NCBI GenBank assembly: GCA_902625215.1
Contig: CACOAO010000007.1
Location: 1 to 64,000 of the forward strand
Length of the DNA: 64,000 nt
Reading direction: 5' to 3'
From: an uncultured SAR116 cluster alpha proteobacterium
GTDB taxonomy: Bacteria > Pseudomonadota > Alphaproteobacteria > Puniceispirillales > Marisalimonadaceae
Shown: positions 9,320-19,950 of the stretch, in pieces
Position numbering within the stretch: position 1 is the first letter of the stretch
Layout: each line of letters opens with the position of its first letter
Made by a program: the position numbers and the translations under genes
The notes under the pieces: generated by a model
What the model was told of the DNA's origin: nothing
What the model saw: only the letters and a program-made list of their open reading frames with translations
The model's database searches: none

Positions 9320-11930
9320 TACTCTGTCTCATTGATTTGAGTTTATATAAAAAATCTAGAGACTGACGTGGACTTATTTCATCAACATCTATTTTATCAA
9401 ACTCCTCTAAAAAATTCTCAATTTCTTTATAATTGACTGTGACTACTTCCTTGTTATAACTTTTCTTTTTTTGTTTTTTACTTTTTAGATCAGATAAAAT
9501 TTTAGCAGCACTATCAGTTACTACGGATGGAATTCCTGCTAATTTTGCAACGTGAATTCCATAAGATTTATCTGCCTCGCCATCTAAAATTTTATGCATA
9601 AAAATTATTGAATTGTTCCATTCTTTAACAGACATTTTATGGCATGATAAATTTTTTAGATTATCTTTTAAAGCTGTTAATTCGTGATAATGAGTTGCAA
9701 ATAATGTTATTGGTTTAATTTTATTATGTAAATACTCTAAAACTGACCAAGCAATTGCTAAACCGTCAAATGTAGATGTGCCTCTTCCAATTTCATCAAG
9801 AATTACTAGGGAATTTTCAGAAGATGTATTTAAAATTAGTGATGTTTCTATCATTTCAATCATAAATGTAGATTGTCCTTTTGCCAAATCGTCTGAAGCT
9901 CCTACTCTAGAAAATATTTTGTCAAACAAACCTATTTTTACTTTTTTTGCTGGTACAAATAAACCTGCTTGTGCCATTATAGCTATTAGTGCATTTTGTC
10001 TAAGATATGTAGATTTTCCTGCCATATTAGGACCAGTTATTAACCAGATGAAATCTTCATTATTTAATTTACAATCATTTGAAATAAATGAATCCTCTGA
10101 AAGTCTCATCTGATGTTCTACAACAGGATGTCTTCCACCAGTAATTTCTAATATTTTATCTTTGGAAATACGAGGACAAACATAATTTCTAGATACTGAC
10201 TGATTAGCTACCATAAATGAAATATCTAATTCAGAAATAGCGTTTACAACATATAGAATTTCTTTGCCTTTTTGTAATATTTGATTAGCAAAATCATTAA
10301 AAATTTCTAACTCTATTTTAATTGCTTTTTCGAACGAGTTTAGTATTTGTATTTCAATATCAACAAGTTCATTTGTTGTAAATCTTGATGCCTGAGCCGT
10401 GGTTTGCCTATGAATAAACAAATCAATATTTCTAATTGATTGATCGTGCATAGCTCTAACCTCTACGTGATAGCCGAGCATTCTATTGTGTTTGATTTTC
10501 AATGAATTAATTTTTGTAAGTTCAGAGTACTTCGTTTGTAGTTTCATTATTTGATTTAATTCATTTTTTCTAAGATTTCTCAAAAAATCTAGTTTTGCAT
10601 TAAAACCATCTTTTATAAATCCACCTTCTTTAGCAATTAGGGATACATCTGATTTTAAAGCTTTTGTAATATTCACAAAAAGGCTATAATCAACATTTAG
10701 CCTATCCAGAACTGATTTAAGCAACTTCGGTTTTAAGTTTTTTTGCCTATTTAACATCAAGCTTTCGTAAATTTCTTTTGCATCAAGCAGGCCTCTAGAA
10801 ATTAATAGCAAGTCCCGCGGACTACCTCTTGATAATGAAATTCTCGAGAGTGATCTTTCAAGATCTGGTATACCCTTCAAAATATCTTGATAATTATTTA
10901 CATCAATTTTATTTTCTAATATCCAATTGATTATATCATACCTGTCTTGTATGAGTTTGATATCATAAAATGGCTCAATTATTCTCTGCTTTAGTAACCT
11001 TGCACCACTAGCAGTTTTTGTTTCATCTAAACAAGAAATTAAACTACCTTCATTATTTCCTGACAAATCTTTAAGAATTTCAAGTGATTTTTGGGTAAAA
11101 TAATCAATCTCTAAAAAATCATTAATATTTTCAGACTTAATCATTGAAAGAAATGGTAATTTCCCACATTGAGTTAATTTTAAGTAATATAACAAAACTC
11201 CAGCAGCAATAATTTCTCCCTTACTAAATGAGCCAATACCATCTAATGAAACAACCGAATAGTAAGAACAAATCTGGTCAAAGCAAGATTGATAGTGGAA
11301 TAAACTAGGGGATTGTTTTTTAATTATAGGATGCCATTCATCAATTAGATAATCCATATTCATATCGTCAGAGATTAGTATTTCTGAAAAATCTTTTCGT
11401 AACATAAAATTGGTTAATAATTGTTTTTGATTTGAATTATTTCCTTTACCAATAAGTCTTGATTTAAAACATCCTGTCGAGACATCTACCCATGCAACAG
11501 AAATTGAACCATTAAATATTGATATAGCCCCTAAATAATTATTATTTTTTCTCTGTAACAAATTATCTTCAGTTAAAGTGCCTGGTGATATTATTCGTAC
11601 AACTTCTCTTTTAAGGGGTCCTTTTTTTAAGTTAAGTTTAGCCTCCTCAGCAGTTTCTGTTTGTTCACATACAGCAACATTAAAACCTTTTTTAATTAAT
11701 TTTGGTAAATAGTTATCAGCTGAATGAAAAGGAACACCACACATCGGAATATCTTTTCCATTAGATTTGCCTCTTTTAGTTAAAGCAATGTCCAATGCGT
11801 CTGAAGCTATAATTGCATCTTCAAAAAATAGCTCATAAAAATCTCCCATCCTATAAAACAATAAGGCGTCTTTATATTTATTCTTAATATTTAAATATTG
11901 CTCCATCATTGGAGTATGTATTTTTTTCAC
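9294..11930 (-). CDS. mutS: DNA mismatch repair protein MutS
   Basis: MutS recognises mismatches and small loops and starts methyl-directed or strand-directed repair. The mismatch-reading Phe-X-Glu motif is at residues 31-33 (GDFYELF), the clamp and lever regions fill the middle, and the ATPase domain has Walker A GPNMAGKST (about residue 635) and Walker B LVILDEIGRGTSTFDG (about residue 710). Length 878 is typical of MutS1. It is the first gene of a leftward mutS-glnD-murJ-trpS run and is divergent from maeB over a 139-bp spacer. MutL is not in this window. Confidence 0.97.
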   Translation of the reverse strand: MKKIHTPMMEQYLNIKNKYKDALLFYRMGDFYELFFEDAIIASDALDIALTKRGKSNGKDIPMCGVPFHSADNYLPKLIKKGFNVAVCEQTETAEEAKLNLKKGPLKREVVRIISPGTLTEDNLLQRKNNNYLGAISIFNGSISVAWVDVSTGCFKSRLIGKGNNSNQKQLLTNFMLRKDFSEILISDDMNMDYLIDEWHPIIKKQSPSLFHYQSCFDQICSYYSVVSLDGIGSFSKGEIIAAGVLLYYLKLTQCGKLPFLSMIKSENINDFLEIDYFTQKSLEILKDLSGNNEGSLISCLDETKTASGARLLKQRIIEPFYDIKLIQDRYDIINWILENKIDVNNYQDILKGIPDLERSLSRISLSRGSPRDLLLISRGLLDAKEIYESLMLNRQKNLKPKLLKSVLDRLNVDYSLFVNITKALKSDVSLIAKEGGFIKDGFNAKLDFLRNLRKNELNQIMKLQTKYSELTKINSLKIKHNRMLGYHVEVRAMHDQSIRNIDLFIHRQTTAQASRFTTNELVDIEIQILNSFEKAIKIELEIFNDFANQILQKGKEILYVVNAISELDISFMVANQSVSRNYVCPRISKDKILEITGGRHPVVEHQMRLSEDSFISNDCKLNNEDFIWLITGPNMAGKSTYLRQNALIAIMAQAGLFVPAKKVKIGLFDKIFSRVGASDDLAKGQSTFMIEMIETSLILNTSSENSLVILDEIGRGTSTFDGLAIAWSVLEYLHNKIKPITLFATHYHELTALKDNLKNLSCHKMSVKEWNNSIIFMHKILDGEADKSYGIHVAKLAGIPSVVTDSAAKILSDLKSKKQKKKSYNKEVVTVNYKEIENFLEEFDKIDVDEISPRQSLDFLYKLKSMRQSNGKSKFKK

Positions 11931-12069
11931 AATAAAATAATTTTCCTTAAAAACTAAATTTACTTTTACTTATAATCGAAATATTTTTAATAAAATACAA
12001 TTTATTAAGATCTTTTAAAAAATTTAAGTTATAGTTTAAAATTCACAATCTTAAGTTTTTGAGGAAAAA

Positions 12070-14358
12070 ATGTCTACTACCAATAAAGATGCTAATAACA
12101 AATCCAACCTTGAAAAAGAAGCCTTGGAGTATCACAACAAAGGTCGCCCCGGAAAATTAGAAATAACACCGACAACACCTCTTATAAGTTCTAACGATTT
12201 GTCTTTAGCATATTCCCCTGGTGTGGCAACGCCGTGTCTTGAAATTGAAAAAAATCCTGACACAATTTATGATTACACATCAAAAGGAAATATTGTTGCA
12301 GTTATCTCTAATGGTACTGCAGTGTTAGGGCTTGGAAACATTGGAGCTGCTGCATCAAAACCAGTTATGGAGGGAAAGTCAGTATTATTCAAAAAATTTG
12401 CAGATGTTGATGGAATAGACCTAGAATTAAATACAGAAGACACAGAAAAATTTGTTGATGCCGTCTCTTTACTAGAACCTAGCTTTGGGGGAATTAATTT
12501 AGAAGATATTAAAGCTCCTGATTGTTTTATAATTGAACAAAGATTAAGAGAAAAAATGAATATTCCTGTGTTTCATGATGATCAACATGGCACAGCAATT
12601 GTAACTGCGGCAGGAATAATAAATGCTCTTCATTTAACTAATAGAAAAATAAAAAACACAAAGTTTGTATGTAATGGTGCTGGCGCTGCTTCCATAGCTT
12701 GTGTTGAACTATTAAAAGCGATGGGAGCACAAAATGATAATATAATTTTGGTTGATAGAGACGGTGTTTTATATAAAGGAAGAAAAAGTAATATGAATCA
12801 ATGGAAATCTGGTCATACCGTTAATACAAAATCAAGAACTTTAGAAGACGCTCTAAAAAATGCAGATGTTTTTTTAGGTTTATCAGTTCCAGGATCAGTA
12901 ACAAAAAAAATGGTTAAAAGTATGTCTGAAAAACCAATAATATTTGCAATGGCTAATCCTATTCCTGAAATTATGCCCGAAGATGTTAAAAGCGTAAGAT
13001 CCGATGCGATCATTGCTACTGGTAGGTCAGATTACCCAAATCAAGTTAATAATGTATTGGGCTTTCCATATATTTTTAGAGGTGCTCTAGATGTGAGAGC
13101 AACAGCAATTAATGAGGAAATGAAAATTGCTGCAGCTAATGCTATAGCTGAATTAGCCAGAGAGGATGTGCCAGATGAAGTAAATGCTGCTTATCATGGT
13201 GTTCAACTTCATTATGGCAATGATTATATAATACCAGCTCCCTTTGATCCAAGATTGATTTCATCGGTTTCATCAGCAGTTGCTAAAGCGGCAATGGACA
13301 GTGGAGTAGCAAAAAACCCAATTAAAAATTTAGATGATTATAAAAGAGAATTAGAAGGTAGAACTAATCCTATAGCTTCTATTTTAGAACCAATTAAAGC
13401 AAGAATAAAAGGTAAAAAACAAAGGGTTGTTTTTGCAGAGGGAGAAGAAGAGAAAACAATAAGAGCAGCTTTGTCATTTTATAACTCAGGATTTGGAATA
13501 CCAATATTGATTGGTAGAGAAAATCGTATTAGGGAAACTATGGAAAGGGTAAATTTAGAGGGACTTAACGAGCTTATTATACACAATGCTAGTCTCAGTA
13601 AGAATAATCAAAAATACATAGATAATTTATATAATTTACTACATAGAGACGGTCACGTAAGAAGAGATTGTCAAAGACTGATTAACCAAGACAGGAACGT
13701 GTTTGCAGCCTCTATGGTATCTTCTGGAGATGCAGATGCAATGGTCACTGGAGTTACTAGACCATTTGGTAGATGCTTTAATGACATTACCAAAGTAATA
13801 TCATCAAAGAGTGATCAAAGTTTTTTATCTATGTCTATGATGGTATCAAAAGAAAGAACCGTTTTTATTGGAGATGTAAATATACATGACACACCAAATG
13901 CTGAACAATTAGCTAATATAGCAACAGGTATTGCTAGTATAGTTAAAGACCTTGGTTACAAACCTCGTGTAGCTTTATTATCATTTTCTAATTTTGGAAG
14001 CTTATCTAGACCTAGTTCTAAAGAATTAAAAGAAGCAGTAAATATACTTGACAATAAACAAGTTGATTTTGAGTTTGATGGTGAAATGACACCAGAGGTC
14101 GCATTAGATTATGGTCTAATTAAGGAAAATTATCCATTTTGTAGACTGTCAGGTCCAGCTAACGTTTTAATAATGCCAAGCCTTCTAGCAGCAAATATTT
14201 CCTTTAAATTATTACAAAAACTGGGTGGTGGGTCAATTTTGGGCCCTCTTATGATTGGTGGAGAAAAACCTTTTCAAATTGTTCAAATGGGCTCATCTGT
14301 CTCTGATATTGTAAACTCTGCATCAATAGCTACATATAATGCAATATTTTCAAAATAA
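12070..14358 (+). CDS. maeB: NADP-dependent malic enzyme with C-terminal phosphotransacetylase-like domain
   Basis: MaeB oxidatively decarboxylates malate to pyruvate with reduction of NADP. The N-terminal malic enzyme domain (about residues 20-420) contains the SLAYSPGVA and FHDDQHGTAIV blocks and a Rossmann GAGAAS motif. The C-terminal part (about 430-760) is homologous to phosphate acetyltransferase and usually acts as an acetyl-CoA-responsive regulatory and oligomerisation module rather than as an enzyme. Length 762 matches the standard MaeB fusion. A GAGG ribosome-binding site lies 7 bases before the ATG. Its stop is 4 bp from the convergent kinase gene. Confidence 0.96.
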   Translation: MSTTNKDANNKSNLEKEALEYHNKGRPGKLEITPTTPLISSNDLSLAYSPGVATPCLEIEKNPDTIYDYTSKGNIVAVISNGTAVLGLGNIGAAASKPVMEGKSVLFKKFADVDGIDLELNTEDTEKFVDAVSLLEPSFGGINLEDIKAPDCFIIEQRLREKMNIPVFHDDQHGTAIVTAAGIINALHLTNRKIKNTKFVCNGAGAASIACVELLKAMGAQNDNIILVDRDGVLYKGRKSNMNQWKSGHTVNTKSRTLEDALKNADVFLGLSVPGSVTKKMVKSMSEKPIIFAMANPIPEIMPEDVKSVRSDAIIATGRSDYPNQVNNVLGFPYIFRGALDVRATAINEEMKIAAANAIAELAREDVPDEVNAAYHGVQLHYGNDYIIPAPFDPRLISSVSSAVAKAAMDSGVAKNPIKNLDDYKRELEGRTNPIASILEPIKARIKGKKQRVVFAEGEEEKTIRAALSFYNSGFGIPILIGRENRIRETMERVNLEGLNELIIHNASLSKNNQKYIDNLYNLLHRDGHVRRDCQRLINQDRNVFAASMVSSGDADAMVTGVTRPFGRCFNDITKVISSKSDQSFLSMSMMVSKERTVFIGDVNIHDTPNAEQLANIATGIASIVKDLGYKPRVALLSFSNFGSLSRPSSKELKEAVNILDNKQVDFEFDGEMTPEVALDYGLIKENYPFCRLSGPANVLIMPSLLAANISFKLLQKLGGGSILGPLMIGGEKPFQIVQMGSSVSDIVNSASIATYNAIFSK

Positions 14359-14362
14359 ATCA

Positions 14363-15337
14363 TTACAAAATTGATTTAAGAGAAAGCTTTGGACGAGCTC
14401 CAATATATTTTATAATTTCTGAAGCTGCTTTATTTCCTAAATATCCGCACTTTTGAATTGAGTATTTATTTGTTAGACCAAACAAAAAACCAGATGCAAA
14501 TAAATCACCTGCACCAGTCGTGTCAACTAGTTCTGCCACACTAATTGGATCTACACGGTATTCAAGTTTGTTTTCAAATACAACAGAGCCATTTGACCCA
14601 AGCGTAATAGCCCCAATATAAACATTGTTTTTAATATAATTTATGCTTGCTTTCAATTCTGATTGATACAAACTTTTTATTTCATCTTCATTTGCAAAAA
14701 TAATATCAACATATTTATTAATTAAATTAAGAAAATCTATTCTGTGCCTATCAACACAAAATAAATCTGATAAGCTTAGGGCAACTTTTCTATCATAAGA
14801 TTTTGCTAATTTACAACAGTGATAAATTGCCTCTTTTGCCTCAGGTTGGTCAAACAAGTATCCTTCAATATAAATCATTCTACTATCAATAATAAATTGT
14901 TCTTCGAAAGAGTTGATATTGAATTTATTACTAGCACCTAAAAACGTGTTCATACTTCTTTCTGCATCAGGAGTAACCAAAATAATACTTTTTGAAGTTT
15001 TTTCTTTAACTTGAAAATCTTTATATTTGAAACATATACCAGAATTATTTAGGTCTTTTGAAAACATTTCACCAAATTTATCATTACCAATTTGTCCTAT
15101 AAAGGAACATTTGCCTCCGAATGATTTAAATCCTACAGCAGTATTAGCCGCACTTCCTCCAGAAATAATTGTTGAATCTTGAATATGTTTTAAAATTTTG
15201 TCTGATAATTCTTCATCAACAAGCTGCATTGCCCCCTTAGGTATTTGAAGTTCATCGAGTGTTTCGAAACTAACCTTGGATAAAATGTCTACTATTGCAT
15301 TACCAATAAAACAGATTTCTACTTTAGAGTTTTTCAT
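14363..15337 (-). CDS. PfkB-family kinase, probably adenosine kinase
   Basis: The protein belongs to the ribokinase/PfkB family: it has the N-terminal FIGNAIVDIL segment, the GGSAANTA block near residue 60 and the C-terminal anion-hole motif DTTGAGD near residues 269-275 with its catalytic Asp. The N-terminal portion with G-A-M-Q-L-V-D matches the group annotated as adenosine kinase in alphaproteobacteria, which makes AMP from adenosine and ATP. A different nucleoside or sugar substrate cannot be excluded. Length 324 is normal. The gene is monocistronic between the convergent maeB and a divergent lipoprotein gene. Confidence 0.85.
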   Translation of the reverse strand: MKNSKVEICFIGNAIVDILSKVSFETLDELQIPKGAMQLVDEELSDKILKHIQDSTIISGGSAANTAVGFKSFGGKCSFIGQIGNDKFGEMFSKDLNNSGICFKYKDFQVKEKTSKSIILVTPDAERSMNTFLGASNKFNINSFEEQFIIDSRMIYIEGYLFDQPEAKEAIYHCCKLAKSYDRKVALSLSDLFCVDRHRIDFLNLINKYVDIIFANEDEIKSLYQSELKASINYIKNNVYIGAITLGSNGSVVFENKLEYRVDPISVAELVDTTGAGDLFASGFLFGLTNKYSIQKCGYLGNKAASEIIKYIGARPKLSLKSIL

Positions 15338-15399
15338 TTAATCCTCAAAATTATTTTTTCAATAGACTTCTTAACTAACAATATTTATGTATATTGTTT

Positions 15400-15924
15400 A
15401 TGAATTCTATTCTTATTAAAATTATCTTTAGTGTTTGTATAGTTATTTCTATGAATGCATGTCACACCTTTGAACATCAAAACATTTTTATTCAAGATGT
15501 TAATAAAATATCAAAAAAGGATTTTTTTGATAAAGAAAATAAAAAGTCAAAAATTAGTGAAAAAAAATCTGAAGAAATTGAGAAAATGGCTCCAATTGAT
15601 ATGCCTAAGCGAACACAAAAAGTTCAAAAGCTCGCTTTACAGAAAAAAGTTAAAGTACCAAATCATAAGGAATTTAGTATTAAAAATTTTATAAATTTGA
15701 ATGAAGAAAAAATAATCACAATACTTGGTAAAAGTGATTTTATAAAAAAAGAGGGAAAGTTAAAAAATTATCAATATTATTTTGACAAATGTTTTTTGGA
15801 TGTGTTTTTGATTAAAAAGAATAACGAATATATTGTAAACTATATTGAAACAAGACCTACAAGATTAAATGGTGCCATTAACATTAATGAATGTCTTAAA
15901 GAAATAAAGTCAATTATTAATTAA
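15400..15924 (+). CDS. Small predicted lipoprotein, alphaproteobacterial family of unknown function
   Basis: I do not recognise a named family with certainty. The ATG at 15400 is chosen over an in-frame TTG at 15394 because it begins a clean lipoprotein signal (hydrophobic residues 3-17, then S-M-N-A-C with Cys21 as lipidation site). A lysine-rich linker (about residues 30-95) leads to a C-terminal domain of about 70 residues, with an I-T-I-L-G-K segment, the tract Y-Q-Y-Y-F-D-K-C-F-L-D-V-F-L and a second Cys near the end. That pattern resembles small periplasmic domains of the BamE/SmpA sort, but this is only an impression. The gene is convergent with dapB with a 2-bp gap. Confidence 0.7.
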   Translation: MNSILIKIIFSVCIVISMNACHTFEHQNIFIQDVNKISKKDFFDKENKKSKISEKKSEEIEKMAPIDMPKRTQKVQKLALQKKVKVPNHKEFSIKNFINLNEEKIITILGKSDFIKKEGKLKNYQYYFDKCFLDVFLIKKNNEYIVNYIETRPTRLNGAININECLKEIKSIIN

Positions 15925-15926
15925 TT

Positions 15927-16739
15927 TTATCCACCATTTTCTAAAACATCTGCAAGAGAATACAAACCTGGTTCTGCATTCGCGGCCCAATAAGATGCAC
16001 GCAAAGCTCCAGAAGCAAAAATTGACCTGTCTGTAGCTTTATGAGCTAACTCTATTCTCTCTCCAGAATTACAAAATAATACTGAGTGTTCTCCAACAAC
16101 ATCACCACCCCTTAAAACTGCAAAACCTATTTCATCTGCTTTTCTCTTTCCAACTAACCCATCACGTGAAACAGATTTTACATTTGACAATTCTTTATGC
16201 CTTGCGTCTGCTGCTGATTTTCCAAGTAATAAAGCTGTTCCTGAAGGAGAATCAACCTTATGTTTATGATGCATCTCTAATACTTCAATATCCCAATCGA
16301 ACCCAAGTGTTTTTGTAGCTTTTGAAACTAAACTAGACAATAAAGTCACACCTATTGAAAAATTTGCCGAATAAACAATAGGTATTCTTTTTGATAATAA
16401 AAGTAATTCCTTTTCTTGATCGTCATTTAAACCGGTTGTGCCAATTACAATTGACATTTTGTTGTCATAACATTGTTTTGCATGAAACATTGTTGCATCT
16501 GGAGCAGTAAAATCGATAAGTACATGAGCGTTTTTAAACAATGACAATGGATCAGAACTAATTACCTTATTAATTTTACTTTTACCGGCAAACAAACCAA
16601 TATTTATTCCAACTTCGTCTTCATTAGGTAAACATGTTGCTGATGCTAATTCGTATTTAGAATTTTCTAATATGAGGCTGAGAAGAGTTTTACCCATTCT
16701 GCCATTACAACCAGGAATGGAAATAGATATTTTATTCAT
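15927..16739 (-). CDS. dapB: 4-hydroxy-tetrahydrodipicolinate reductase
   Basis: DapB reduces 4-hydroxy-tetrahydrodipicolinate with NAD(P)H in the lysine/meso-diaminopimelate pathway. The N-terminal dinucleotide-binding loop reads IPGCNGRMGKTL, and the substrate-binding block EMHHKHKVDSPSGTAL lies near residues 155-170 with the catalytic His-His and Lys of the family. Length 270 is normal. It lies 48 bp downstream of dnaJ on the same strand, the dnaK-dnaJ-dapB order being common in alphaproteobacteria, so it may share the heat-shock transcript. Confidence 0.96.
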   Translation of the reverse strand: MNKISISIPGCNGRMGKTLLSLILENSKYELASATCLPNEDEVGINIGLFAGKSKINKVISSDPLSLFKNAHVLIDFTAPDATMFHAKQCYDNKMSIVIGTTGLNDDQEKELLLLSKRIPIVYSANFSIGVTLLSSLVSKATKTLGFDWDIEVLEMHHKHKVDSPSGTALLLGKSAADARHKELSNVKSVSRDGLVGKRKADEIGFAVLRGGDVVGEHSVLFCNSGERIELAHKATDRSIFASGALRASYWAANAEPGLYSLADVLENGG

Positions 16740-16787
16740 TGTTATCTCTTTTATTATGTCACTAGTTAAGTATAAACAAATTTAAAA

Positions 16788-17888
16788 TTACTGAATTAAT
16801 TTTTTAAACCTATTTGTCTTGGGACTAATTTTTTCCAAGCCTAAATCCTTGATTTGATTGAATAATTCTTCCTGTTTTCGTGAGAGGCCAACTGGCGTTT
16901 CAACATTAATTTGTACATATTGATCACCTCTAGTTCCGCCACGCAATCCAGGCATGCCTTTTCCTTTCATCCGTAAACGAGTCCCACTTTGTGTCCCAGC
17001 ACTTAAATTCATTTTTGCTTTAGACCCATCAATACAAGGAACTTGGATTGAATTACCTAAAACGGCGTCAATAAAATTAACTGGCACCTCAATAAATGTG
17101 TCCTTACCATCTCTTTGAAAAAGAGAATGATCTTTTATATCAATGAAGATATATAAATCACCAGCAGAGGATCCTCTTGGACCAGCTTCTCCTTCACCAG
17201 AAAGGCGAATGCGCGTACCGTTATCTACACCAGCTGGTACATTTACTGATAGCTTTTTATTTTTATTTATTCGCCCCTGACCTTTACATGATCTGCATGG
17301 ATCACCAATAATTTCTCCCGCACCTGAGCAGGATGCACAAGTTCTTTCTATTGTAAAAAATCCTTGTTGTGCTCGTACTTTTCCATAACCCCCACATTGA
17401 CCACATTGTTTTGGTTGTGAGCCTTTATTAGCTCCTGTTCCATTACATGATTCACATTTTCCGGGAACTGTTAAAGAAATCTCAACTTGATCTCCAGAAA
17501 AGGCCTGTTCAAGAGAAATAGATAAATCATACCTTAAATCTGATCCAGTAGAAGCGGATCTTCTTCTTGAGTCACCACCCATACCAAACATATCTTCAAA
17601 AATATCTGAAAAACCACCAGTTCCAAAACCTGAAAATCCACCTCCTGGACTTCCTCCACCACCTTGGGAAAATGCAGCGTGTCCATATTGATCGTAGGCA
17701 GCTTTTTTTTGTGGGTCTTTTAAAATCTCATAGGATTCTGATATTTCTTTAAATTTCTCTTCAGCTTTTTTATCACCAGGGTTTCTGTCGGGATGATACT
17801 TCATAGCTAATTTACGGTAGGAAGATTTTATTTCACTATCTGACGCAGATTTAGATAAACCAAGTATATCGTAATAATCACGTGCCAT
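16788..17888 (-). CDS. dnaJ: Chaperone protein DnaJ
   Basis: DnaJ is the J-domain co-chaperone that delivers substrates to DnaK and stimulates its ATPase. The order is J domain (residues 1-70, HPD at 32-34), Gly/Phe-rich linker, zinc domain with four CxxCxGxG repeats (CESCNGTG, CGQCGGYG, CASCSGAG, CRSCKGQG) and the C-terminal substrate-binding domain. Length 366 is typical of class I DnaJ. It lies 30 bp after dnaK on the same strand and is very probably cotranscribed. Confidence 0.97.
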   Translation of the reverse strand: MARDYYDILGLSKSASDSEIKSSYRKLAMKYHPDRNPGDKKAEEKFKEISESYEILKDPQKKAAYDQYGHAAFSQGGGGSPGGGFSGFGTGGFSDIFEDMFGMGGDSRRRSASTGSDLRYDLSISLEQAFSGDQVEISLTVPGKCESCNGTGANKGSQPKQCGQCGGYGKVRAQQGFFTIERTCASCSGAGEIIGDPCRSCKGQGRINKNKKLSVNVPAGVDNGTRIRLSGEGEAGPRGSSAGDLYIFIDIKDHSLFQRDGKDTFIEVPVNFIDAVLGNSIQVPCIDGSKAKMNLSAGTQSGTRLRMKGKGMPGLRGGTRGDQYVQINVETPVGLSRKQEELFNQIKDLGLEKISPKTNRFKKLIQ

Positions 17889-17918
17889 AAATTAAGCCTT
17901 AAGTTTTTTTATTCTTTT

Positions 17919-19838
17919 TTAAGAAGCGTCTTTTTTTTCTTCGTTATCCTTAACTTCTTCGAAATCGGCATCTACAACATCTTCTTTACTTTCACCTGAA
18001 TTATCTGTTGTTTCTGCACTCTCAGCATTGTTTGCTTCATTTGCTTTATATGCTGCTTCACCCATTTTCATCATAACTGATGATAAAGATGCTGTTTTTT
18101 CTTTTATAATTGCAACGTCTTCGCCTTCTAAAACAGTTTTGAGCTCAGCAACTGCGTCTTCTACCTCTTTTTTTGCACCTTCTTCAGCCTTTTCACCTAA
18201 ATCAGACAATGATTTTTCGGCTCCATGAATCATGGATTCTGCTTGATTTCTAGTATCGATTGCTTCTCTTTTTTCTTTATCCGCTTCAGCATTATCCTCT
18301 GCTTCTTTTACCATTCTTTCTATTTCATTGTCATCAAGGCCACCAGATGCTTGTATTGTAATGTTATGAGCTTTTCCAGTTGCTTTATCTTGTGCGCTTA
18401 CGTTAACTATACCATTTGCGTCAATATCAAACGTTACTTCAATTTGGGGGACTCCTCTTTGAGCTGGTGCAATACCTTCCAAGTTAAACTCGCCCAAAGA
18501 TTTATTGTCTGACGCCATCTCTCTTTCACCCTGAGAAACTCTAATTGTAACAGCAGATTGATTATCTTCAGCAGTTGAGAATATTTGAGATTTTTTGGAG
18601 GGAATAGTTGTGTTTCTATCTATTAACCTCGTAAATACACCACCTAATGTTTCAATACCTAAGGACAATGGGGTAACGTCTAATAAAAGAACATCTTTCA
18701 CATCTCCCATCAAAACTCCACCCTGAATTGCTGCGCCTGAAGCAACGACTTCGTCAGGGTTAACACCTCTATGAGGTTCTGTCTTAAAAAAAGAAGTTAC
18801 AGCTTCAACAATTTTTGGCATTCTAGTCATACCGCCTACAAGAATAACCTCATTAATATCACTTGCATTAATACCAGCATCTTTCAAAGCAGCCTTGCAT
18901 GGTTTAATGCTTTTAGTAATTAAATCATCTACAATACTTTCAAACTGTGATCTTGTTAATTTTACATTAAGGTGTTTTGGACCACTTGCATCAGCGGTTA
19001 CAAAAGGAAGATTAATGTCAGTTTGAGCTGCACTAGAAAGTTCTATTTTAGCTTTTTCTGCAGCCTCTTTCATTCTTTGTAGAGCTAATTTATCCGTCCT
19101 TAAGTCAATTCCATTTTCTTTTTTGAATTGTTCCGCAATGTAGTCTATTATTCTTTGGTCAAAATCCTCACCACCTAGAAATGTGTCTCCATTGGTCGAC
19201 TTTACCTCAAATACACCATCTCCAACCTCTAGAATTGAAACATCGAAAGTTCCACCTCCTAAATCATAAACTGCGATTGTACCACTTTCTTTTTTATCTA
19301 AACCATAGGCCAGTGCTGCTGCAGTTGGTTCATTTATGATTCTAAGAACCTCTAGACCAGCAATTTTTCCAGCATCTTTTGTGGCTTGTCTTTGTGCATC
19401 ATTGAAATAAGCAGGCACCGTGATTACAGCTTTTTCAACTTTTTCTCCTAGGAATGCCTCAGCATCTTCTTTAAGTTTTCTTAAGATAAAGCTAGAGACT
19501 TCAGAAGGTGCGTAATCTTGTCCATTAGCTTGAACCCAAGCGTCGCCATTTTTTGCTGATATTATTTTGTATGGAACTAATTCTGAAAATTTTTTGGAAT
19601 ATTCGTCATCATGTCTTCGTCCTATTAATCTTTTAATTGCAAATAAAGTGTTTTCAGGGTTTGTAACTGCCTGTCTTTTTGCTGGTTGACCAACCAAACG
19701 TTCATCATCCGTAATTCCGACCATGGATGGTGTTGTTCTAGCACCTTCACTGTTTTCTATAATTTTTGGTGACTTGCCATCCATAACAGATACACACGAA
19801 TTAGTTGTACCTAAATCAATACCAATAACTTTTGCCAT
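17919..19838 (-). CDS. dnaK: Chaperone protein DnaK (Hsp70)
   Basis: DnaK is the ATP-dependent Hsp70 chaperone. It opens with the phosphate-1 motif [12 protein letters not shown], contains the linker and phosphate-2 region ([18 protein letters not shown]) and ends in the acidic [10 protein letters not shown] tail typical of proteobacterial DnaK. Length 639 is normal. It is preceded by a sigma-32-like promoter (19899-19926) and followed by dnaJ. grpE lies 112 bp upstream on the same strand, so a second, internal heat-shock promoter can uncouple DnaK/DnaJ from GrpE levels. Confidence 0.98.
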   Translation of the reverse strand: MAKVIGIDLGTTNSCVSVMDGKSPKIIENSEGARTTPSMVGITDDERLVGQPAKRQAVTNPENTLFAIKRLIGRRHDDEYSKKFSELVPYKIISAKNGDAWVQANGQDYAPSEVSSFILRKLKEDAEAFLGEKVEKAVITVPAYFNDAQRQATKDAGKIAGLEVLRIINEPTAAALAYGLDKKESGTIAVYDLGGGTFDVSILEVGDGVFEVKSTNGDTFLGGEDFDQRIIDYIAEQFKKENGIDLRTDKLALQRMKEAAEKAKIELSSAAQTDINLPFVTADASGPKHLNVKLTRSQFESIVDDLITKSIKPCKAALKDAGINASDINEVILVGGMTRMPKIVEAVTSFFKTEPHRGVNPDEVVASGAAIQGGVLMGDVKDVLLLDVTPLSLGIETLGGVFTRLIDRNTTIPSKKSQIFSTAEDNQSAVTIRVSQGEREMASDNKSLGEFNLEGIAPAQRGVPQIEVTFDIDANGIVNVSAQDKATGKAHNITIQASGGLDDNEIERMVKEAEDNAEADKEKREAIDTRNQAESMIHGAEKSLSDLGEKAEEGAKKEVEDAVAELKTVLEGEDVAIIKEKTASLSSVMMKMGEAAYKANEANNAESAETTDNSGESKEDVVDADFEEVKDNEEKKDAS

Positions 19839-19898
19839 TAATTAACTCCCTAGACACTGAATTTCTTTTTTTAATGCATTCTTTAATATTAAAATGTT

Positions 19899-19926
19899 AT
19901 ATGGGTTAAGTTGTTGAATTTACAAG
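19899..19926 (-). promoter_or_regulatory. Sigma-32 (RpoH) type heat-shock promoter of dnaK
   Basis: Read on the minus strand, CTTGTAA (19926-19920) and ACCCATAT (19906-19899) are separated by 13 bases. Against the E. coli sigma-32 consensus (CTTGAAA, 13-17 bases, CCCCATNT) this matches 6 of 7 and 7 of 8 positions, in the right place about 60 bp before dnaK. No CIRCE element was seen. Confidence 0.65.
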
Positions 19927-19950
19927 ATTATAAATAAAAATTATTTCTAT

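Noticed and set aside
16158-16173. Partial parS-like sequence (TCACGTGAAACA half) inside dapB
   Set aside because: It matches only 12 of 16 positions, all on one side, and encodes the conserved V-S-R-D-G part of DapB, so coding chance explains it.
18225-18512. Open frames opposite dnaK and other long genes
   Set aside because: They lack family features, lie wholly within conserved genes on the other strand and have no ribosome-binding sites; treated as shadows.
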